Assembly: GCA_025455285.1 (NCBI GenBank)
Contig: JALOMU010000125.1
Coordinates: 1-5,821, forward strand
DNA length: 5,821 bases
Source: Flavihumibacter sp.
GTDB taxonomy: Bacteria; Bacteroidota; Bacteroidia; Chitinophagales; Chitinophagaceae
Reading direction: 5' to 3'
The notes beneath the pieces were generated by a model. The model was not told where the DNA came from and did no database searches. It was given only the letters and a program-made list of their open reading frames with translations. The translations under genes and the position numbers were made by a program. Positions within the stretch are counted from its first letter, which is position 1. Every line of letters begins with the position of its first letter. Positions 4,461 through 5,821 of this stretch are shown in pieces.

Positions 4461-5455
4461 GTCATGATCTTAACCAGCAATTCCTTCATCAACTCGCTGT
4501 CGGATGTACCTCCATCATTAATACCAATCGAACGCAGGTTATATTCATGTAAAAGCAGCAGGATCTTTTCGACCCCTTCATAACCGTAGCGCTGGGAACA
4601 TTGTATATAATCCTTTACGAAAAAAGGAGATGTACCAATTGTGGAAGCGATCAATTTTTCGTCATTGGTGCGCGAGCCAAATATCATAAATACCTTACTG
4701 AAGTAATTGTAAAGTGCTGGCAGGATCATCTGAATGGGACCGGCTTTGGGATTGCTTTCAAAGTATTGAACAATCCGGATGGCCTTGGCCAGATCCTTGC
4801 GCGCGATGGCATCCTGTAGTTCAAACACATTAAACTCCTTGCTCACCCCAATGAACCGTTCAATATCATCTTCGGTAATGGTGGTTCGTCCGCCCAGGTT
4901 GATCAGTAATTTATCAATCTCGTTTTCAATCCGGCTGAGATCATTGCCGATATGGTCCACTAACAACAAGCAGGCCTTTTGCTGAATGGTATAGCCCTTC
5001 GACTGAACCAGTTTTTCTGCCCAGGCCGGCAACTGGTTTTCATACATCTTCTTGGTTTGTACGAAAACTGTTTTTTCTTTCAGCAGTTTGGCAAGTTTGC
5101 TTCTGCCATCTATCTTTTTTTCTTTGTGTGCCACCACCAGAATGGTGGAAGCAAGCGGATGTGCTATATAATTTTCTAACTTATCCAGGTCTTTCATTTG
5201 CTGTGCTTCTTTTAAAAGCACAACCTGCTTTTCTGAAAACATAGGATACCGCATACAGGCATTGATAACATCTGCCCAGTTGGCTTCGCGTCCGTAAAAA
5301 ATCGAAAGATTGAAACTTGCTTCTGATTCTGTGAGTATCTGGTGCTCTGCTACCTGCACTACTTTGTCAATATAATAGTCTTCCTCTCCTTCCAACCAGT
5401 AAACTGGCTGGTATTGTTTTTTCTTCCAGTTCTCCAGAATTTTTTCTACCGACAT
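4457..5455 (-). CDS. holA: DNA polymerase III delta subunit (clamp-loader wrench)
   Basis: HolA is the clamp-loader subunit that opens the DnaN sliding clamp during replication. The protein has 332 aa, near the usual 330-345. Visible family features are PVYWLEGEEDYYIDKVV (17-33, the degenerate P-loop region, with no true Walker A GKT as expected for delta), YPMFSEKQVVLLKEAQ (70-85, containing the hydrophobic element equivalent to the beta-clamp-contacting loop), ILVVAHKEKKIDGRSKLAK (105-123), GNDLSRIENEIDKLL (170-184), VFELQDAIARKD (210-221) and the helical C-terminal collar domain ending DSELMKELLVKIM (319-331). The start at 5455 gives MSVEKILENWKKKQYQPVYW, the usual short helix before the first strand. 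The gene is divergent from a membrane protein gene (210-base gap) and convergent with ribF. No frameshift is apparent. Confidence 0.93.
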   Translation of the reverse strand: MSVEKILENWKKKQYQPVYWLEGEEDYYIDKVVQVAEHQILTESEASFNLSIFYGREANWADVINACMRYPMFSEKQVVLLKEAQQMKDLDKLENYIAHPLASTILVVAHKEKKIDGRSKLAKLLKEKTVFVQTKKMYENQLPAWAEKLVQSKGYTIQQKACLLLVDHIGNDLSRIENEIDKLLINLGGRTTITEDDIERFIGVSKEFNVFELQDAIARKDLAKAIRIVQYFESNPKAGPIQMILPALYNYFSKVFMIFGSRTNDEKLIASTIGTSPFFVKDYIQCSQRYGYEGVEKILLLLHEYNLRSIGINDGGTSDSELMKELLVKIMT

Positions 5456-5475
5456 GCTTTTTTTGTTCAGGATTG

Positions 5476-5483
5476 CAATAATA
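5476..5483 (-). promoter_or_regulatory. Weak candidate -7 element for holA
   Basis: The minus strand reads TATTATTG, one mismatch from TAnnTTTG, and would give a leader of about 15 bases before the holA ATG. No -33 TTTG is present at the right distance. The spacing resembles that of the other promoters in this window. Confidence 0.3.
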
Positions 5484-5665
5484 ATTGAAAGCTGGGAAAA
5501 AAATCGGAAATTCGCGCAGCGCCTGCATTCTACCCTTCCTGGAGACTACTCCGTTTACCCACTTTTATTTTTTGGCACGGTTTTCGAAATGCCTTCCATA
5601 TCAAACACCAAAAACCTTGTTAACCCGGTTACAGAACCAATTTAAAAACTGAAAAACAATACATA

Positions 5666-5821
5666 ATGAGCACATCAAACTATCCTTCAGCCACCCCTAC
5701 GCAAGAACCTAAAAAAGATTATAAAGGGTTGATCATTGCCCTCCTGGCAGCAGGTCTGTTGGGAACATGGGGTTATTTGTTATGGAACAATAACAAAAAT
5801 GAACAAACCATTCAGCAGAAA
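5666..5821 (+). CDS. Unrecognised single-pass membrane protein, 5' part only
   Basis: The frame opens with ATG at 5666 and stays open for 52 codons to the window edge. Residues 1-20 are polar and rich in Ser, Thr and Pro, ending with K16, K17 and K20. Residues 21-40 form one hydrophobic helix (GLIIALLAAGLLGTWGYLLW). Residues 41-52 are again polar (NNNKNEQTIQQK). The lysines before the helix predict N-terminus in the cytoplasm and the rest outside it. There is no signal-peptidase or lipobox site, so it is a signal anchor. The A-rich bases before the ATG (GAAAAACAATACATA) fit Bacteroidota starts, which lack Shine-Dalgarno sequences. The N/Q/K/E-rich segment after the helix may begin a coiled coil, but too little is visible. 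I do not recognise the family. It is divergent from holA. Confidence 0.72.
   Translation, partial: MSTSNYPSATPTQEPKKDYKGLIIALLAAGLLGTWGYLLWNNNKNEQTIQQK

Overview
The window looks like an ordinary chromosomal housekeeping region from a member of the Bacteroidota, most likely the family Chitinophagaceae or a close relative. Several observations support this. The primary sigma factor is the short type without region 1.1. PurM is the long (391 aa) Bacteroidota form. There is a DUF4249 lipoprotein, no Shine-Dalgarno sequences are visible, and TAnnTTTG -7 elements lie in front of several genes. The genus cannot be named from the sequence alone.

Layout. Four genes on the minus strand, read in the order purM, rpoD, DUF4249 lipoprotein, trxB (only its first 16 codons are inside the window), fill positions 1-3353. 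Each of purM, rpoD and trxB has its own promoter-like motif. rpoD ends at a strong intrinsic terminator, and purM has a weaker terminator-like hairpin. purM is divergent from ribF (plus strand, bifunctional riboflavin kinase/FAD synthetase). ribF converges end-to-end on holA (minus strand, DNA polymerase III delta subunit), with no base between the two stop codons. holA is divergent from the start of an unrecognised single-pass membrane protein that runs off the right edge.

The genes serve core processes: purine synthesis (purM), flavin cofactor synthesis (ribF), transcription initiation (rpoD), clamp loading in replication (holA) and thiol redox (trxB, itself an FAD enzyme). Only the DUF4249 lipoprotein and the right-edge membrane protein are accessory in character. 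No mobile element, CRISPR array, tRNA, rRNA or defence cassette is visible.

The most unusual structure is the 152-base purM/ribF intergenic region. It holds ten tandem heptamers (consensus SARAMGT), an 8-base centre and four heptamers in the opposite orientation. Together they make a 26-bp perfect inverted repeat whose two outer ends run directly into the -7 elements of purM and ribF. The ribF -7 element lies so close to its ATG that the mRNA should be almost leaderless. A second point of interest is a perfect DnaA-box 9-mer just upstream of the predicted rpoD promoter. No complete new biological system is evident; the novelty here is regulatory and structural.
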